Shown here one piece after another: positions 25,859 through 35,643 of a stretch of 64,000 bases of DNA. How positions within the stretch are numbered: the stretch's first letter is position 1; every line of letters begins with the position of its first letter. The translations under genes and the position numbers were made by a program. The DNA is from Pannonibacter carbonis (GTDB taxonomy: Bacteria > Pseudomonadota > Alphaproteobacteria > Rhizobiales > Stappiaceae). The notes under the pieces were generated by a model. That model was not told where the DNA came from. It worked only from the letters and a program-made list of their open reading frames with translations, and did no database searches. The stretch is taken from assembly GCF_003012935.1 (NCBI RefSeq), contig NZ_PUDR01000002.1:62001-126000 (forward strand), in the 5' to 3' direction.

Positions 25859-26728
25859 CTAGTCCATCTTGATGCGCAGGATCGCTTCCCGGTGATCAGC
25901 GCCAAGCTTTATGGCCTTTCGCGTTTCCTGGTGCATCGGCAGTACGACGGCATCGCACAGGGCCACAAGACGCGCTGTCCGTGCCTCGAACAGATGGTGG
26001 CGCATCGAGAATGTGCTGGCCTGGCAACCGGTGATGCCGCTTGCCACGATGACGCTGTCGCCAGCCTTGACTGGCCCCGCCCAGGACAGTTTCATCTCCA
26101 CGGCAACCCGGCCGGCCTGCATTGATGCCAGCGTGGCCCGGTTCAGCGGTGTGCGCTCCCAGACGAACGGCGCTGCTTCGGTAAAGCAGCCCAGCACAAA
26201 GCCGTCGTCCGCCTTGCCGTCCGCACCCAGATGCCGCGACAGGACTGTGGCCCGGTGACTGATCTCGGCCCCGCTCCCGAGGATGCCGTCCAATGTCGAG
26301 CGCAGGCTTGCCGGGGTTGCCGAGAGACCGCGCGGCGCCGCCGCCTCCGGCATCGGGCCCTGGCTGTCCTTGAACCGGGTCCGCAACGTGCGGGCCGCTT
26401 CGAGTGCCGGATTGTAGCCGTCAATCGCCGTGGCGATCAGAGTTCCGCTGGTGGCATCGCGCATCTCATGGACGATGGTGAGAATATGCGGACCGTCGAA
26501 ACAGACATAGGCGCTCACACGCAACAAGGTTCCGGATTGGGCTTCGTGATGATAGCGAACATGCCGGACACGCCGCGCTCCGACGAGAGACTCGCTGAAA
26601 CCGGTCATAAGGCGAAACTGACGTTCGGATTCTTCAAAGCGCGAGAAGTAAAACTGCACATTCAGATGGGCGTTCTCGTCAAGCTCCCAAGCGTTGACGA
26701 GAGATAGCAGTGTATCGTGAGCTGGCAT
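25859..26728 (-). CDS. Acyl-CoA thioesterase-like protein (double hotdog)
   Basis: 289 aa from the ATG at 26728 (MPAHDTLLSLVNAWELDENAHLNVQFYFSRF is the start region); a TTG 66 bp upstream gives a longer but less likely product. Two hotdog halves can be seen. The first has DENAHLNVQFYFSRFEES, like 4-hydroxybenzoyl-CoA thioesterases, where an Asp or Asn near the helix start is catalytic. The second half contains HLFEARTARLVALCDAVVLPM. It may hydrolyse an acyl-CoA in the cytoplasm. The esterase gene begins upstream on the same strand with about a 70-bp gap, so the pair is probably an operon. Confidence 0.75.
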   Translation of the reverse strand: MPAHDTLLSLVNAWELDENAHLNVQFYFSRFEESERQFRLMTGFSESLVGARRVRHVRYHHEAQSGTLLRVSAYVCFDGPHILTIVHEMRDATSGTLIATAIDGYNPALEAARTLRTRFKDSQGPMPEAAAPRGLSATPASLRSTLDGILGSGAEISHRATVLSRHLGADGKADDGFVLGCFTEAAPFVWERTPLNRATLASMQAGRVAVEMKLSWAGPVKAGDSVIVASGITGCQASTFSMRHHLFEARTARLVALCDAVVLPMHQETRKAIKLGADHREAILRIKMD

Positions 26729-26800
26729 GGTCCGGGCAGTTCCGTTTCTTTGTGCAGACAAATACGAAGCGGCCGAGACCTGGGTACGGCTCAACCAGCC

Positions 26801-27778
26801 TCACTGCATACTTACCCTGAGGAAATTATCAATGAGATTGTTGCTTTCTAGTGAAATAGAAAGCCCAAAACTCTGGAAGACATGGCATCCGCCGGGGAAA
26901 ATCCGGACTTCCGCCTTGTTTCCGCAGCTCATCCACCGGCTTGCCATGAACAACGTATCGTCCAGCAGAGGGTCACGGGTGCCGACCACAAAGTGGGCCA
27001 TCGGCATGTCCTTGAGGTCCGCAATGAGGGGCGAGATGTCCGGCTGGGCCGGATCATGTCCGTGGCTCAGGTAGTGGCGGACGAACATGTCGAGGTCCCG
27101 GGTGTTCAGGACAAGTTTCTCGTTGCCCCAGGTGCGGGCGCTTGGCGTCAGGCGCAGGTCGAAGCAGCCTGCGATGAAGACAGCGGCGCGGAAGGGCGTT
27201 ATCCGGTGACGGTCGCGCAGCCGCAGCAGCGTCGCCGCGGCCAGGTTCGCGCCTGCACTGTCACCGCCAATGGCCAGGTGCGAGATCCCGAATTCGGCGC
27301 GGCCTGGTCCAGCAAGCCAGAGTGCGGCGCTTTCACAATCGTCTGGCCCGCAAGGGTAGGGATGTTCCGGGGCGAGGCGATAGTCGACAGAGACTGCGAT
27401 CAGGCCGGTGCGGTCGGCAAGTTCGATGAGCCGGGCGTCCTGAAGGTCGGCACCGCCAAAGGTCCAGCCGCCACCATGAATATGCAGGAATGCCCCGCAA
27501 GTCTCGCCAATCGGTTTCAGGATCCGCAGCTTTACCGGACCATGCAGGCCATCGATGACCCGGTTGATGGCTCTCGGGCTTCGCTCGGGTGGCGGGAACG
27601 GCCCAAGCCCCTGTTCCCGTCGTTCGCGGACGACCTGTGGGGGAAAGCTCCACTGGTCCGGCAGGGCGGCAAGCCGTGTCGCCAGGTCATGGTTGAAGGC
27701 ACGCGTCTCCTCCGCCACTGCAGCGGGATCAAAGATGGATGGGTCAAGCGTGAACATGCGGCCTCGCAAATCTGGCAT
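26801..27778 (-). CDS. Alpha/beta hydrolase, hormone-sensitive-lipase type
   Basis: 325 aa from the ATG at 27778 (MPDLRGRMFTLDPS); an ATG 13 codons upstream and one 7 codons downstream are alternatives. The oxyanion-hole motif HGGGW (in LHIHGGGWTFGG), the nucleophile elbow GDSAGAN, an aspartate in VVGTRDPLLDD and a histidine in GGCHVF give the full triad of family IV (HSL) esterases. No signal peptide, so it is cytoplasmic. It likely hydrolyses short-chain esters. It is followed by the thioesterase-like gene on the same strand. The last ~15 residues (SLESNNLIDNFLRVSMQ) lie in AT-richer DNA than the rest. Confidence 0.88.
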   Translation of the reverse strand: MPDLRGRMFTLDPSIFDPAAVAEETRAFNHDLATRLAALPDQWSFPPQVVRERREQGLGPFPPPERSPRAINRVIDGLHGPVKLRILKPIGETCGAFLHIHGGGWTFGGADLQDARLIELADRTGLIAVSVDYRLAPEHPYPCGPDDCESAALWLAGPGRAEFGISHLAIGGDSAGANLAAATLLRLRDRHRITPFRAAVFIAGCFDLRLTPSARTWGNEKLVLNTRDLDMFVRHYLSHGHDPAQPDISPLIADLKDMPMAHFVVGTRDPLLDDTLFMASRWMSCGNKAEVRIFPGGCHVFQSFGLSISLESNNLIDNFLRVSMQ

Positions 27779-28101
27779 CAGCCTATCGAGGCTAGAGCCT
27801 GGCTTTCCAGCTGCCAAGCAGGTCGCACCGATATCCCAAGAGCTTCAGGCAGAAAGCCTGCGTGCACCTGATCTGCGAGGCTTGCACATGTGGCGCGCTG
27901 GCAACATAATCTGCCGCGCTTTGCGGTTGCGGGAGGAGGCCGGACCGCAAGGCGATACGGTGTCATTTTATAAACATGCACCCGCCGCGAGCTGGGGTGC
28001 ATGCAAAGGCCGACGGGACCGGACCAGATGCACTGCGCAAGGGACTTGCACGGCAAGCGCCTGGTTGGAAGAAAAGCAGGCCACAAGGGGGGCAGAGGGT
28101 T
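27779..28101. other. Divergent promoter region, esterase and LuxR-type regulator
   Basis: 323 bp without a credible gene. The main structure is a perfect 9-bp inverted repeat, CATGCACCC at 27975-27983 and GGGTGCATG at 27995-28003, 99 bp before the regulator start. It could be a dimer binding site or a leader hairpin. Nothing else stands out. Confidence 0.5.
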
Positions 28102-28770
28102 TTGGCAGATACCAGCTACCAGTTCATTATTGCGGATGATCATCCGCTTTTCCGTGGTGCGCTGCGCCAGACCCTCGAGATGCAATATCCCGGTGCGCAG
28201 ATCGTGGAAGCAGGCGCCCTGGAGGATGTGACCCGCCAGCTCGATGGCGAGGGCGATATTGATCTCGTCTTGCTGGATCTGACCATGCCCGGGATGCGCG
28301 GGTTCTCCGGCTTGATGTATCTTCGGGCGCAGTTTCCGTCGGTGCCGGTTGTCATCGTGTCGGCGAACGAGGAAGCCGGCGCGATACGCCGCAGCATTGA
28401 GTTTGGCGCTTCGGGCTTCATCCCGAAGTCGCGCGGCATTGAGGTCATTCGCGAGGCGATCGCCGCCGTCATGCTGGGCAATATCTGGACGCCGGCCGAT
28501 GTGGATGTGACGACGCCCGACGAAGGCGCGGATGTGGTTCGCCGTCTGGCGACCCTGACGCCACAACAGGTCCGCGTTCTGATGATGTTGTCGGAAGGTT
28601 TGCTGAACAAGCAGATTGCCTATGAGTTGTCGGTGTCCGAAGCGACGGTGAAGGCTCATGTCTCGGCCATTTTGCAGAAACTGGGCGTGGAAAGCCGAAC
28701 CCAGGCCGTCATCGCCGCCTCGAAGATTGAAGCTGGCCAGTGGCAGATCACCGAGAATGACAACGGTTGA
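28102..28770 (+). CDS. NarL/LuxR-type response regulator
   Basis: 222 aa, starting at a TTG (28102) behind AGGGGGGCAGAGGG; upstream in-frame ATGs give a basic extension that does not look like protein. The receiver begins QFIIADDHPLFRGAL (acidic pair), has the phospho-acceptor in LLDLTMPGM at about Asp59, and VSANEE and PKS for the switch Ser and Lys. The C-terminal LuxR helix-turn-helix is LTPQQVRVLMMLSEGLLNKQIAYELSVSEATVKAHVSAILQKLGV. A cognate kinase is probably the hybrid kinase encoded convergently at 31351-34875. The next gene, a c-di-GMP enzyme in the same direction, may be its target. Confidence 0.9.
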   Translation: MADTSYQFIIADDHPLFRGALRQTLEMQYPGAQIVEAGALEDVTRQLDGEGDIDLVLLDLTMPGMRGFSGLMYLRAQFPSVPVVIVSANEEAGAIRRSIEFGASGFIPKSRGIEVIREAIAAVMLGNIWTPADVDVTTPDEGADVVRRLATLTPQQVRVLMMLSEGLLNKQIAYELSVSEATVKAHVSAILQKLGVESRTQAVIAASKIEAGQWQITENDNG

Positions 28771-28872
28771 CCGCATGCGCGGTTGAGCGAGTGGACGAGC
28801 ACCACTAACTGCTGCCGCAAAACCGGCACCATTAATCCGCGTTTGCCAATCCACTTTACCTGCCATTCATGA

Positions 28873-28889
28873 CAGGTGCGGTACACCTG
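28873..28889. promoter_or_regulatory. Inverted repeat upstream of the GGDEF-EAL gene
   Basis: CAGGTG-N5-CACCTG, a perfect 6+6 palindrome, 53-69 bp before the GGDEF-EAL start. The position suits an operator for the LuxR-type regulator encoded just upstream; that link is a guess. Confidence 0.4.
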
Positions 28890-28941
28890 ACCTTGGGGAA
28901 ACAGAACAAGGGTCCATGCGCAAAGGCGTGGTCGGGGTGGA

Positions 28942-31344
28942 ATGGTCAGCTGGTTCAAGGGCGGTGCCGGGGTGTTTACCCGGTTGCGCAACATCTTTCC
29001 CGACCCGGTTTTACCGGGCCATCAGGAGAGTATGGTCGAGCGGCAAGCCCTTGCTGTCGCCTTCGGCGGCTCGGCAGGTGATGAGGCCCTGACGCGCCGC
29101 GTCCATGCGGCGCAGGTCGGGGCAATCCTCCGGCTGGCGCCCTACACGTTTTTTGCCAATCTGTTCAATCTTGTGATCATGTTCCTGGCGCTGGCCGGGA
29201 CGTTTCCGTTCTGGCTCGCCATGACCTGGGCGGCTGCTGTTCTTGTGGTTCTCTCGTTCGGGCTGCGGTCCTGGTGGAGCAATCTGAAACGGCCGATTGT
29301 AGCGGCCTCGCCGCGCGCCTTGCGGGCAGCAACATACCACTCGGGTATTCTTGCCGCCTTGTGGGCCTGCGGGCCGCTGGGCGTGATGATGACGGATGAT
29401 CCGTCGAAGTTCCTTGTTATCGCCTGCATTACCACCGGGATGATTTGCGCCGGAGGATTTGTTCTCGCAACCGTTCCAGCCGCCGCAATAACGTGGGTTG
29501 CCGTAATTGCGGTCTCTGCGGCCTGCACGTTGGTGGTCGAGGACACGCCGGTTACCCTGTCGATCCTGATCCTGCTCGCAACCTATTGCCTGATCGTCAT
29601 AGGCTCGGTGATCTCCACGTCCCGGCTGTTCGTGACCCGCTTCATGGTCGAGGCGGAACTGCACCGACGCGGCGAAGTCATTCATCTGCTTCTGAATGAC
29701 TTCGAACAGTCATCCAGCGACTGGTTGTGGGAAACCAATTCGGCCGGGGTGCTGCAACGCGCTTCCAGCCGCTTCAGTGAAGTCTGCGGCTTGCCTCCGG
29801 AGGCCCTGCAGGGACGGCGGCTGAGCGAGATGCTGTCCGGAGCCAAGGATCCGGCCAATGGCTGGGGTGTTCTCGCCGAGTTGATGGAGCACCGTCAGGC
29901 CTTCCGCGAACATCCGGTTCCGGTCAAGATCCGCGGTGAGGCGAGGTGGTGGGCCCTGACTGGCCGTCCTGCCTTTGACGAGCGTGGGCGCTTCAAGGGC
30001 TATCGCGGCGTCGGGTCGGATATCACCGAGTCCCGCCGGGCGCAGGATCTCGTTACCTACATGGCCGAACACGATGCCCTGACCGGCGTGGGCAATCGCA
30101 ACTGGTTGCTCTCCCGCGCCCAGGACGCCATGGCCGAGGCCTATGCCGAGGGAACCACGCTGAGCCTGCTGATGGTTGACCTCGACAATTTCAAGGCAAT
30201 CAATGACACACGGGGCCATCCGGTCGGTGATGAAATCCTCAATCGGGTTGCACAGCGGTTCAAGTCGGTCTGCGACGGCCGGGCGGATCTGGCCCGTATC
30301 GGCGGCGACGAATTTGCCGTGCTTCATCTCAGTTCCTGCCGGGAGGAGACCGAACGCCTCGCGACCCAGCTGATCGAGATCCTTGACCAGCCGATTACGA
30401 CAGAACATGGCGGGCACGCGATCGGGGCCACCATTGGCATTGCCTCCACTCCGGGCCACGCCGAAACCATCGAAGACCTGATGCGGGTTGCAGATATTGC
30501 GCTGTACCGGGCCAAGCGCGCTGGGCGCGGCCGGGCGCTGTATTTCGAAGTGGAAATGGAGCGCGAGGTTCGGGAGCGGCGTGAACTGGAAAACGCCCTC
30601 CGTTACACGCTTGAACGCGGCGGCCTGTCGCTGGCGTTCCAGCCAATTGTCTCGGCCCGCACCGGCGAAGTGGTCTCCTGTGAGGCGCTTTTGCGCTGGG
30701 AGGATCCAGGTTTCGGCACCGTTCCGCCCTCCCTGTTCGTCCCTGTTGCAGAAGAAGCAGGATTGATTGTGCCGATCGGCTCCTGGGTCCTGCAGGAAGC
30801 CTGCCGGCGGGCCATGGCCGCCGACCCCCGGATCGACATTGCCGTCAATCTCTCGCCCCTCCAGTTTGCAGCACCCGGCCTGGTCGATACGGTGCGGCAG
30901 GCCCTGGACGCGTCCGGCCTGCCGCCGCAGCGACTGATTCTCGAAATCACGGAATCCGTGCTCATCCAGGACTTCGGCTCGACGGCAACGACGCTGGCCG
31001 AGCTTGCGGCCCTTGGTGTGCGCATTGCACTGGATGACTTCGGCACCGGCTACTCGTCCCTGTCTTATCTGCGCCAGTACAAGTTTGACCGCATCAAGAT
31101 CGACAAGTCCTTCGTGGCCGAGATCGGGCGCGGCGGCGAGAGCATTGCCATCATTTCCGCGGTCATCATCCTGGCGCGCAGCCTCGACATGGAAGTGACC
31201 GCCGAAGGTGTCGAGTTCGAGGCCCAGGCCGAGATGCTGCGTCTGATGGGATGCGACACGCTCCAGGGTTATTACTTTGGCCGCCCCGCCGCTGACTTCC
31301 CGCAAACGGTTCCCGTAACCCCCGTCCGCCAGGCATCGGCCTGA
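28942..31344 (+). CDS. Membrane PAS-GGDEF-EAL protein (c-di-GMP turnover)
   Basis: 800 aa. About residues 65-235 contain five to six hydrophobic segments, an unnamed membrane sensor. A PAS domain follows (about 245-365; SSDWLWETNSAGVLQRASSRFSEV). The GGDEF domain has an intact active site (ARIGGDEFAVL, near residue 455). No RxxD inhibitory site is seen upstream of it. The EAL domain keeps EALLRWEDP near residue 575 and the later DDFGTGYSSLSYLRQ and ESVLIQDF metal-binding motifs. Both halves may be active, so net synthesis or breakdown of c-di-GMP cannot be predicted. It shares direction with the LuxR-type regulator 171 bp upstream and converges on the hybrid kinase 6 bp away. Confidence 0.92.
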   Translation: MVSWFKGGAGVFTRLRNIFPDPVLPGHQESMVERQALAVAFGGSAGDEALTRRVHAAQVGAILRLAPYTFFANLFNLVIMFLALAGTFPFWLAMTWAAAVLVVLSFGLRSWWSNLKRPIVAASPRALRAATYHSGILAALWACGPLGVMMTDDPSKFLVIACITTGMICAGGFVLATVPAAAITWVAVIAVSAACTLVVEDTPVTLSILILLATYCLIVIGSVISTSRLFVTRFMVEAELHRRGEVIHLLLNDFEQSSSDWLWETNSAGVLQRASSRFSEVCGLPPEALQGRRLSEMLSGAKDPANGWGVLAELMEHRQAFREHPVPVKIRGEARWWALTGRPAFDERGRFKGYRGVGSDITESRRAQDLVTYMAEHDALTGVGNRNWLLSRAQDAMAEAYAEGTTLSLLMVDLDNFKAINDTRGHPVGDEILNRVAQRFKSVCDGRADLARIGGDEFAVLHLSSCREETERLATQLIEILDQPITTEHGGHAIGATIGIASTPGHAETIEDLMRVADIALYRAKRAGRGRALYFEVEMEREVRERRELENALRYTLERGGLSLAFQPIVSARTGEVVSCEALLRWEDPGFGTVPPSLFVPVAEEAGLIVPIGSWVLQEACRRAMAADPRIDIAVNLSPLQFAAPGLVDTVRQALDASGLPPQRLILEITESVLIQDFGSTATTLAELAALGVRIALDDFGTGYSSLSYLRQYKFDRIKIDKSFVAEIGRGGESIAIISAVIILARSLDMEVTAEGVEFEAQAEMLRLMGCDTLQGYYFGRPAADFPQTVPVTPVRQASA

Positions 31345-31350
31345 TCAGGT

Positions 31351-34300
31351 CTATTCGGCGGGAAGGAGTTCGGCCCGGCACCGGGCCAGATGCGCGCGCA
31401 ACGCCGCGGGCTTCACCGGTTTGTTGATCAGGGCGATGTCGCGGTCCTGGGCCTCGGCCCGCACCGGACGGCTGCGATCGGCTGTGATCAGGATCGCCGG
31501 GATGTTTGCGCCGAACTTCCAGCGCAACCGCACCACGCAGTCGATGCCGTTGCCCTGGTCGAGGTGATAGTCCACCAGCATGATATCCGGCGCCCGTCCG
31601 GCTTCTGCAATGCGTTCCATGGCCTCCACGTCATTGGCGGCCGTCATCGCCTTGCAGTTCCAGCTTTCCAGCAGGCGCTGCATGCCATCGAGAATGTTGG
31701 GCTCGTTGTCGATCGCAAGCACGAGAAGCCCGTCCAGCTGGCCGGGAATGGCTGCAGGCTCCGGGGGCAGGATGGTTTGCGGCAGCGGAGCCGCCGTGGG
31801 CAGTTCGACCGCGAAACATGACCCTTTGCCACTGCGCGAGCGCAGCGTAACCGGATGATCGAGGACGCGGCTGATCCGCTCGACAATGGACAGACCGAGC
31901 CCGAGCCCCTTGGCCGCGCGCATGCCCTCGTCGAGGCGATGAAATTCGAGAAAGATTGCCTTCTGCTTCGAGGAGGGAATCCCGAGGCCCGTGTCATGCA
32001 CCTCCACCACCACCCGGCCCGCATGGCGGCGGCAGCCGACAAGGACCTTGCCCCGGCTGGTGTATTTGACCGCATTCGAGATGAGGTTCTGCAGCAGCCG
32101 CCGCAGCAGCCGTCTGTCCGAGCGCACCGACAGGGACGGTGCGACAAAGGTCAGAGCGAGGCCCTTTTCCTGCGCCACCGGCTCGAACTCCAGCCGCAGG
32201 CTCTGCAGCATTTCATCAAGGCGGAAGATTGTGTGTTCGGGTTTCAAGGCACCGGTGTCCAGCCGGGAGATATCAAGAACGGCGCCGATGATGTCCTCGA
32301 CTGACTCCAGTGACGCCTCGACATTGCGTACCAGATCGCCAACGTCCCCCTCCTGATACCGGTTTACCAGAACGGACGCATAGAGCCGGGCGGCATTGAG
32401 CGGTTGCAGGATGTCGTGGCCAGCTGCTGCCAGAAACCGTGTCTTGCCGATATTCGCTTCTTCGGCCGCATGGGTTGCCGTCACCAGCTGGTGATTGACG
32501 CGCGTCAGTTCTTCCGTCCGCTCCCGCACCCTCCGTTCGAGCGTTTCATTCGCCCGTGCCAGCGCTTCCTCGGCAAGGACCCGCTCGGTGATATCCGTGA
32601 AAGTGGTGACGATGCCGCCATCGGGCATCGGGCTGATGCGCACTTCCAGCACGGTGCCGGACAGGAGTAGCCGCTCCTGGAAGGTCTCCTGCTGGATCAC
32701 CAGCTTGTCGAGCCGGTCTGACAGGATGGCATCCGTGGCTCCACCGGCCAGTTCGCCCCGTTCTGCATTGAAGCGGATGATGGCGTCGAGCTGGGTGCCG
32801 ACCTGGCCATATTCCGGCGGCAGGCCGAGCAGGTCGCGGAATTGCCGGTTCCAGCAGATCAGGCGCAGGTTGACGTCAAAAACGCCGATGCCCTGGCGCA
32901 CCTGGTCGAGCGCGGTCTGCAACAGGTCGCGGTTGTACTGGATCGCCTCGGAGGCATCGTCCAGCAGCTTCATCGCGCCCTTTATGTTGGAATCCCGCCG
33001 CTTCAGCATCAGCGACAGCACAAGCCGGGAGGAGGCCGCGCCAATGGCCGAGGCCAGCAGCTGTTCGGAATATCGCAGCATCTGTGCGTCTGCGGTGGCG
33101 TTCTGGTCCAGCGTCAGCCCGCGTTCCCGGGCATAGCGTTCGAAGGACCGCTCGGTGCGTTCGACCCCGAGATAGCGGGCAACGGTCGACTTGAGGTCGC
33201 CAATGGTCACATTGGTACGCCACAGCCGCAGTGATGGGGTCGGCAGGATGTCGGGCGGCACGAAGATGTTGGCCTGCAGCCGTTCCGCCGGCTCCGGCGT
33301 CCGGCTCAGTGAAAAGCCGATGTAACAGGCGATATTGACCAGGAGGCTGAAGGCGACCCCATGCAGGAAGGGATCCGCCTCGATGCCGAACAGGGCCTGT
33401 GGCCGCAACAGCTCCAGTCCGAAGGGGCCGGTGTCGAGAAAACTCTCCGGAAACAGCCCGGAGCGGGCGAACGTCGGCAGCAACAGCGTGTAGAGCCAGA
33501 GCCCGAAGCCACTGGCCATGCCGGCAATCGCCCCGCGCGCGGTTGCCCGGCGCCAGACCAGTGCTCCAACGAAGGAAGGGGCGAACTGGGCGATGGCCGC
33601 GAAAGACAACAGGCCGATTGAGGAGAGCGCTGCAGTGTCCCCGGCTGCGCGGTAGTAGGCATAGGACAGGAGCAGGATGAACAGGATCGCGGTTCGCCGG
33701 GTTCGCAGCAGCAGCCGGCTCATGTCGCGCGCCGGGGCCCCGGCTGCCTCTTCCTGTGCCCGGCGCCTGAGGATCATGGGGACGACGATGTCATTCGAGA
33801 TCATGATCGACAGGGCAACCGTCGCCACGATTACCATGGCAGTGGCCGCAGACAGGCCGCCGATGAAGGCAAACAGGGCCAGCAGGCCTTGCCCTTCGGA
33901 AATGGGCAGCGCCAGAACATAGCTATCCGCATTGACGGACGCTGGAAGGGTGAGCAATCCGGCGGCCGCAATGGGTATGACGAACAGGTTGATCAGGACG
34001 AGATACAGCGGAAACAGCCATGTCGCCCGGCGCAATTCCGCTTCCGAGTTGTTCTCCGTGACGATCACATGGAACTGGCGCGGCAGCATGAGAACAGCAA
34101 TGGTCGACAGGGTCGTCATCGCGATCCAGTTGCCGGTGTTGATCGGCTGGGCAAAGACCCTCGCCGTTTCAGGATGCGTTGCAATCGCGGCCACGAGGTC
34201 GAGCGGGCCGTCGAAGAGCGCATAGGTGACCCAGATGCCGACAGCCAGAAAGGCGATGAGCTTGACGATGGCCTCCAGGGCAATTGCCAGCATCAGGCCT

Positions 34301-34875
34301 TCCTGATGCTCGGTGGCATCGATGTGGCGTGTTCCGAACAACCAGGCAAACCCAGCAAGTCCGATGGCGATCAGCAGGGTGATGTCGCCGAAGGATGTGA
34401 TCAGCGACGTGCCATCAGGGGGGCCGAAGGGGCCGATCATGGTCGTGACCGAGAGCGAGATCGCCTTCAGTTGCAGCGCGATATAGGGAATAATTCCAAT
34501 GACGGCGATCACGCTGGCCACGGCCGCCACAGTCTGGTGCTTGCCATAGCGCGCGCCGATGAAATCCGCGATCGACGTGATCTTCTCGGCCTTTGACAGC
34601 TGGATGATCCGCCGCAGGATCGGAAAGCCGAAGGCAAACAACAGCACCGGGCCGATGTAGATCGTCAGGAACTCGAAGCCGTTCCGCGTCGCGCCACCGA
34701 CGGAGCCGTAAAACGTCCATGATGTGCAATAGACCGACAGGGACAGCGCATAGATCAGCGGTCGCCCCTTGCCGCCGCGCCACAGCCGTGCGGCTCGGTC
34801 GCCGTAGCTTGCAATGGCGAATAGCAGCAGAATGTATCCCAGTGCCGTCAGCGTGACGATCCAGCCATCCAGCAT
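31351..34875 (-). CDS. Sodium:solute symporter-type hybrid sensor histidine kinase with receiver
   Basis: 1174 aa. The N-terminal ~490 residues are a 13-helix sodium:solute symporter domain (CTSWTFYGSVGGATRNGFEFLTIYIGP is the typical start). Next come a linker with the STAC-like region, a PAS domain (about 630-740), a coiled coil (RVRERTEELTRVNHQLVTATHAAEEAN) and the kinase: phospho-His820 in AAAGHDILQPLNAARL, HATPase N and G boxes (NAVKY, DTGLGI, GLGLGLS). The C-terminal receiver has Asp1102 in MLVDYHLDQG. CbrA of Pseudomonas has the same transporter-kinase fusion, though without the receiver. The protein may couple nutrient transport or sensing to signalling. Its output partner is probably the LuxR-type regulator at 28102. 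Confidence 0.93.
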   Translation of the reverse strand: MLDGWIVTLTALGYILLLFAIASYGDRAARLWRGGKGRPLIYALSLSVYCTSWTFYGSVGGATRNGFEFLTIYIGPVLLFAFGFPILRRIIQLSKAEKITSIADFIGARYGKHQTVAAVASVIAVIGIIPYIALQLKAISLSVTTMIGPFGPPDGTSLITSFGDITLLIAIGLAGFAWLFGTRHIDATEHQEGLMLAIALEAIVKLIAFLAVGIWVTYALFDGPLDLVAAIATHPETARVFAQPINTGNWIAMTTLSTIAVLMLPRQFHVIVTENNSEAELRRATWLFPLYLVLINLFVIPIAAAGLLTLPASVNADSYVLALPISEGQGLLALFAFIGGLSAATAMVIVATVALSIMISNDIVVPMILRRRAQEEAAGAPARDMSRLLLRTRRTAILFILLLSYAYYRAAGDTAALSSIGLLSFAAIAQFAPSFVGALVWRRATARGAIAGMASGFGLWLYTLLLPTFARSGLFPESFLDTGPFGLELLRPQALFGIEADPFLHGVAFSLLVNIACYIGFSLSRTPEPAERLQANIFVPPDILPTPSLRLWRTNVTIGDLKSTVARYLGVERTERSFERYARERGLTLDQNATADAQMLRYSEQLLASAIGAASSRLVLSLMLKRRDSNIKGAMKLLDDASEAIQYNRDLLQTALDQVRQGIGVFDVNLRLICWNRQFRDLLGLPPEYGQVGTQLDAIIRFNAERGELAGGATDAILSDRLDKLVIQQETFQERLLLSGTVLEVRISPMPDGGIVTTFTDITERVLAEEALARANETLERRVRERTEELTRVNHQLVTATHAAEEANIGKTRFLAAAGHDILQPLNAARLYASVLVNRYQEGDVGDLVRNVEASLESVEDIIGAVLDISRLDTGALKPEHTIFRLDEMLQSLRLEFEPVAQEKGLALTFVAPSLSVRSDRRLLRRLLQNLISNAVKYTSRGKVLVGCRRHAGRVVVEVHDTGLGIPSSKQKAIFLEFHRLDEGMRAAKGLGLGLSIVERISRVLDHPVTLRSRSGKGSCFAVELPTAAPLPQTILPPEPAAIPGQLDGLLVLAIDNEPNILDGMQRLLESWNCKAMTAANDVEAMERIAEAGRAPDIMLVDYHLDQGNGIDCVVRLRWKFGANIPAILITADRSRPVRAEAQDRDIALINKPVKPAALRAHLARCRAELLPAE

Positions 34876-35128
34876 GGTCTGCCCGGTGTTCTGTCCCGGT
34901 CTGGTGTCCAGATCCGGGCGCGGTGGTTCCGCATTTGGTTATCAACATGCAGCAAGCTTGTGGATTGCCGCCTCCCGGTGCTGATCGGACCACAGCGCAG
35001 GGTCACTGTCTATTCACCTTCAGGCGGGGCCCCCTTCTGGATCGCGTTCAGAATGTGTTAAGCCTTCGGCCAGAGGGGCTGGCGGCACACAGCGCATCGC
35101 CGCACCTGGACTGCATGGGGAGCGAAAC

Positions 35129-35554
35129 ATGCTGAAGGAATTCAAGGAATTTGCCATCAAGGGCAACATGCTCGACATGGCCATCGGTATCGTCATTGGC
35201 GCGGCCTTCAGTGCGATTGTCTCGTCCATGGTCGATGACATTATTATGCCGCCGATCGGCCTGATCCTCGGAAATGTTGATTTCTCCGAGCTTTTCCTCG
35301 TGCTCAAGGAAGGCGCGGTCCAAGGCCCTTATGCCACGGTTGATGCGGCCAAATCTGCCGGTGCAGTAACCTGGAACCTGGGCCTCTTCATCAACGCGGT
35401 GGTAAAGTTCACCATCGTGGCCTTCGCGCTCTTTGTCGTGGTCAAGGGCGTCAACCGCCTGCGCCGGGAGGACGAAGCCAAGCCTGCCGCCCCGGCAGCG
35501 CCCAGCCGCGAGGAAGTCCTTCTCGGCGAGATCCGCGACCTGCTGAAGAAGTGA
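35129..35554 (+). CDS. mscL: Large-conductance mechanosensitive channel MscL
   Basis: 141 aa with the family signature at the start ([44 protein letters not shown]). This is the amphipathic N-helix and the pore-lining TM1. The TM2 helix is [19 protein letters not shown], followed by a cytoplasmic helix ending in [17 protein letters not shown]. It opens at high membrane tension and releases osmolytes on hypo-osmotic shock, which fits a marine or brackish life. GGGGAGCGAAAC precedes the ATG. It appears monocistronic, with a hairpin terminator at 35644. Confidence 0.97.
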   Translation: MLKEFKEFAIKGNMLDMAIGIVIGAAFSAIVSSMVDDIIMPPIGLILGNVDFSELFLVLKEGAVQGPYATVDAAKSAGAVTWNLGLFINAVVKFTIVAFALFVVVKGVNRLRREDEAKPAAPAAPSREEVLLGEIRDLLKK

Positions 35555-35643
35555 GGCTCGGTAGCGCCGCTGGTCCGTGATTGGCGGCGTGGTTACCAGA
35601 CGCGGTCCCGGGTGTCCCGGACAAAGGGGTCGTACGTTACTTC

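Noticed and set aside
30290-30320. RxxD inhibitory site of the GGDEF domain in the c-di-GMP enzyme.
   Set aside because: At the required distance before GGDEF the residues are Asp-Gly-Arg-Ala, so the site is absent.
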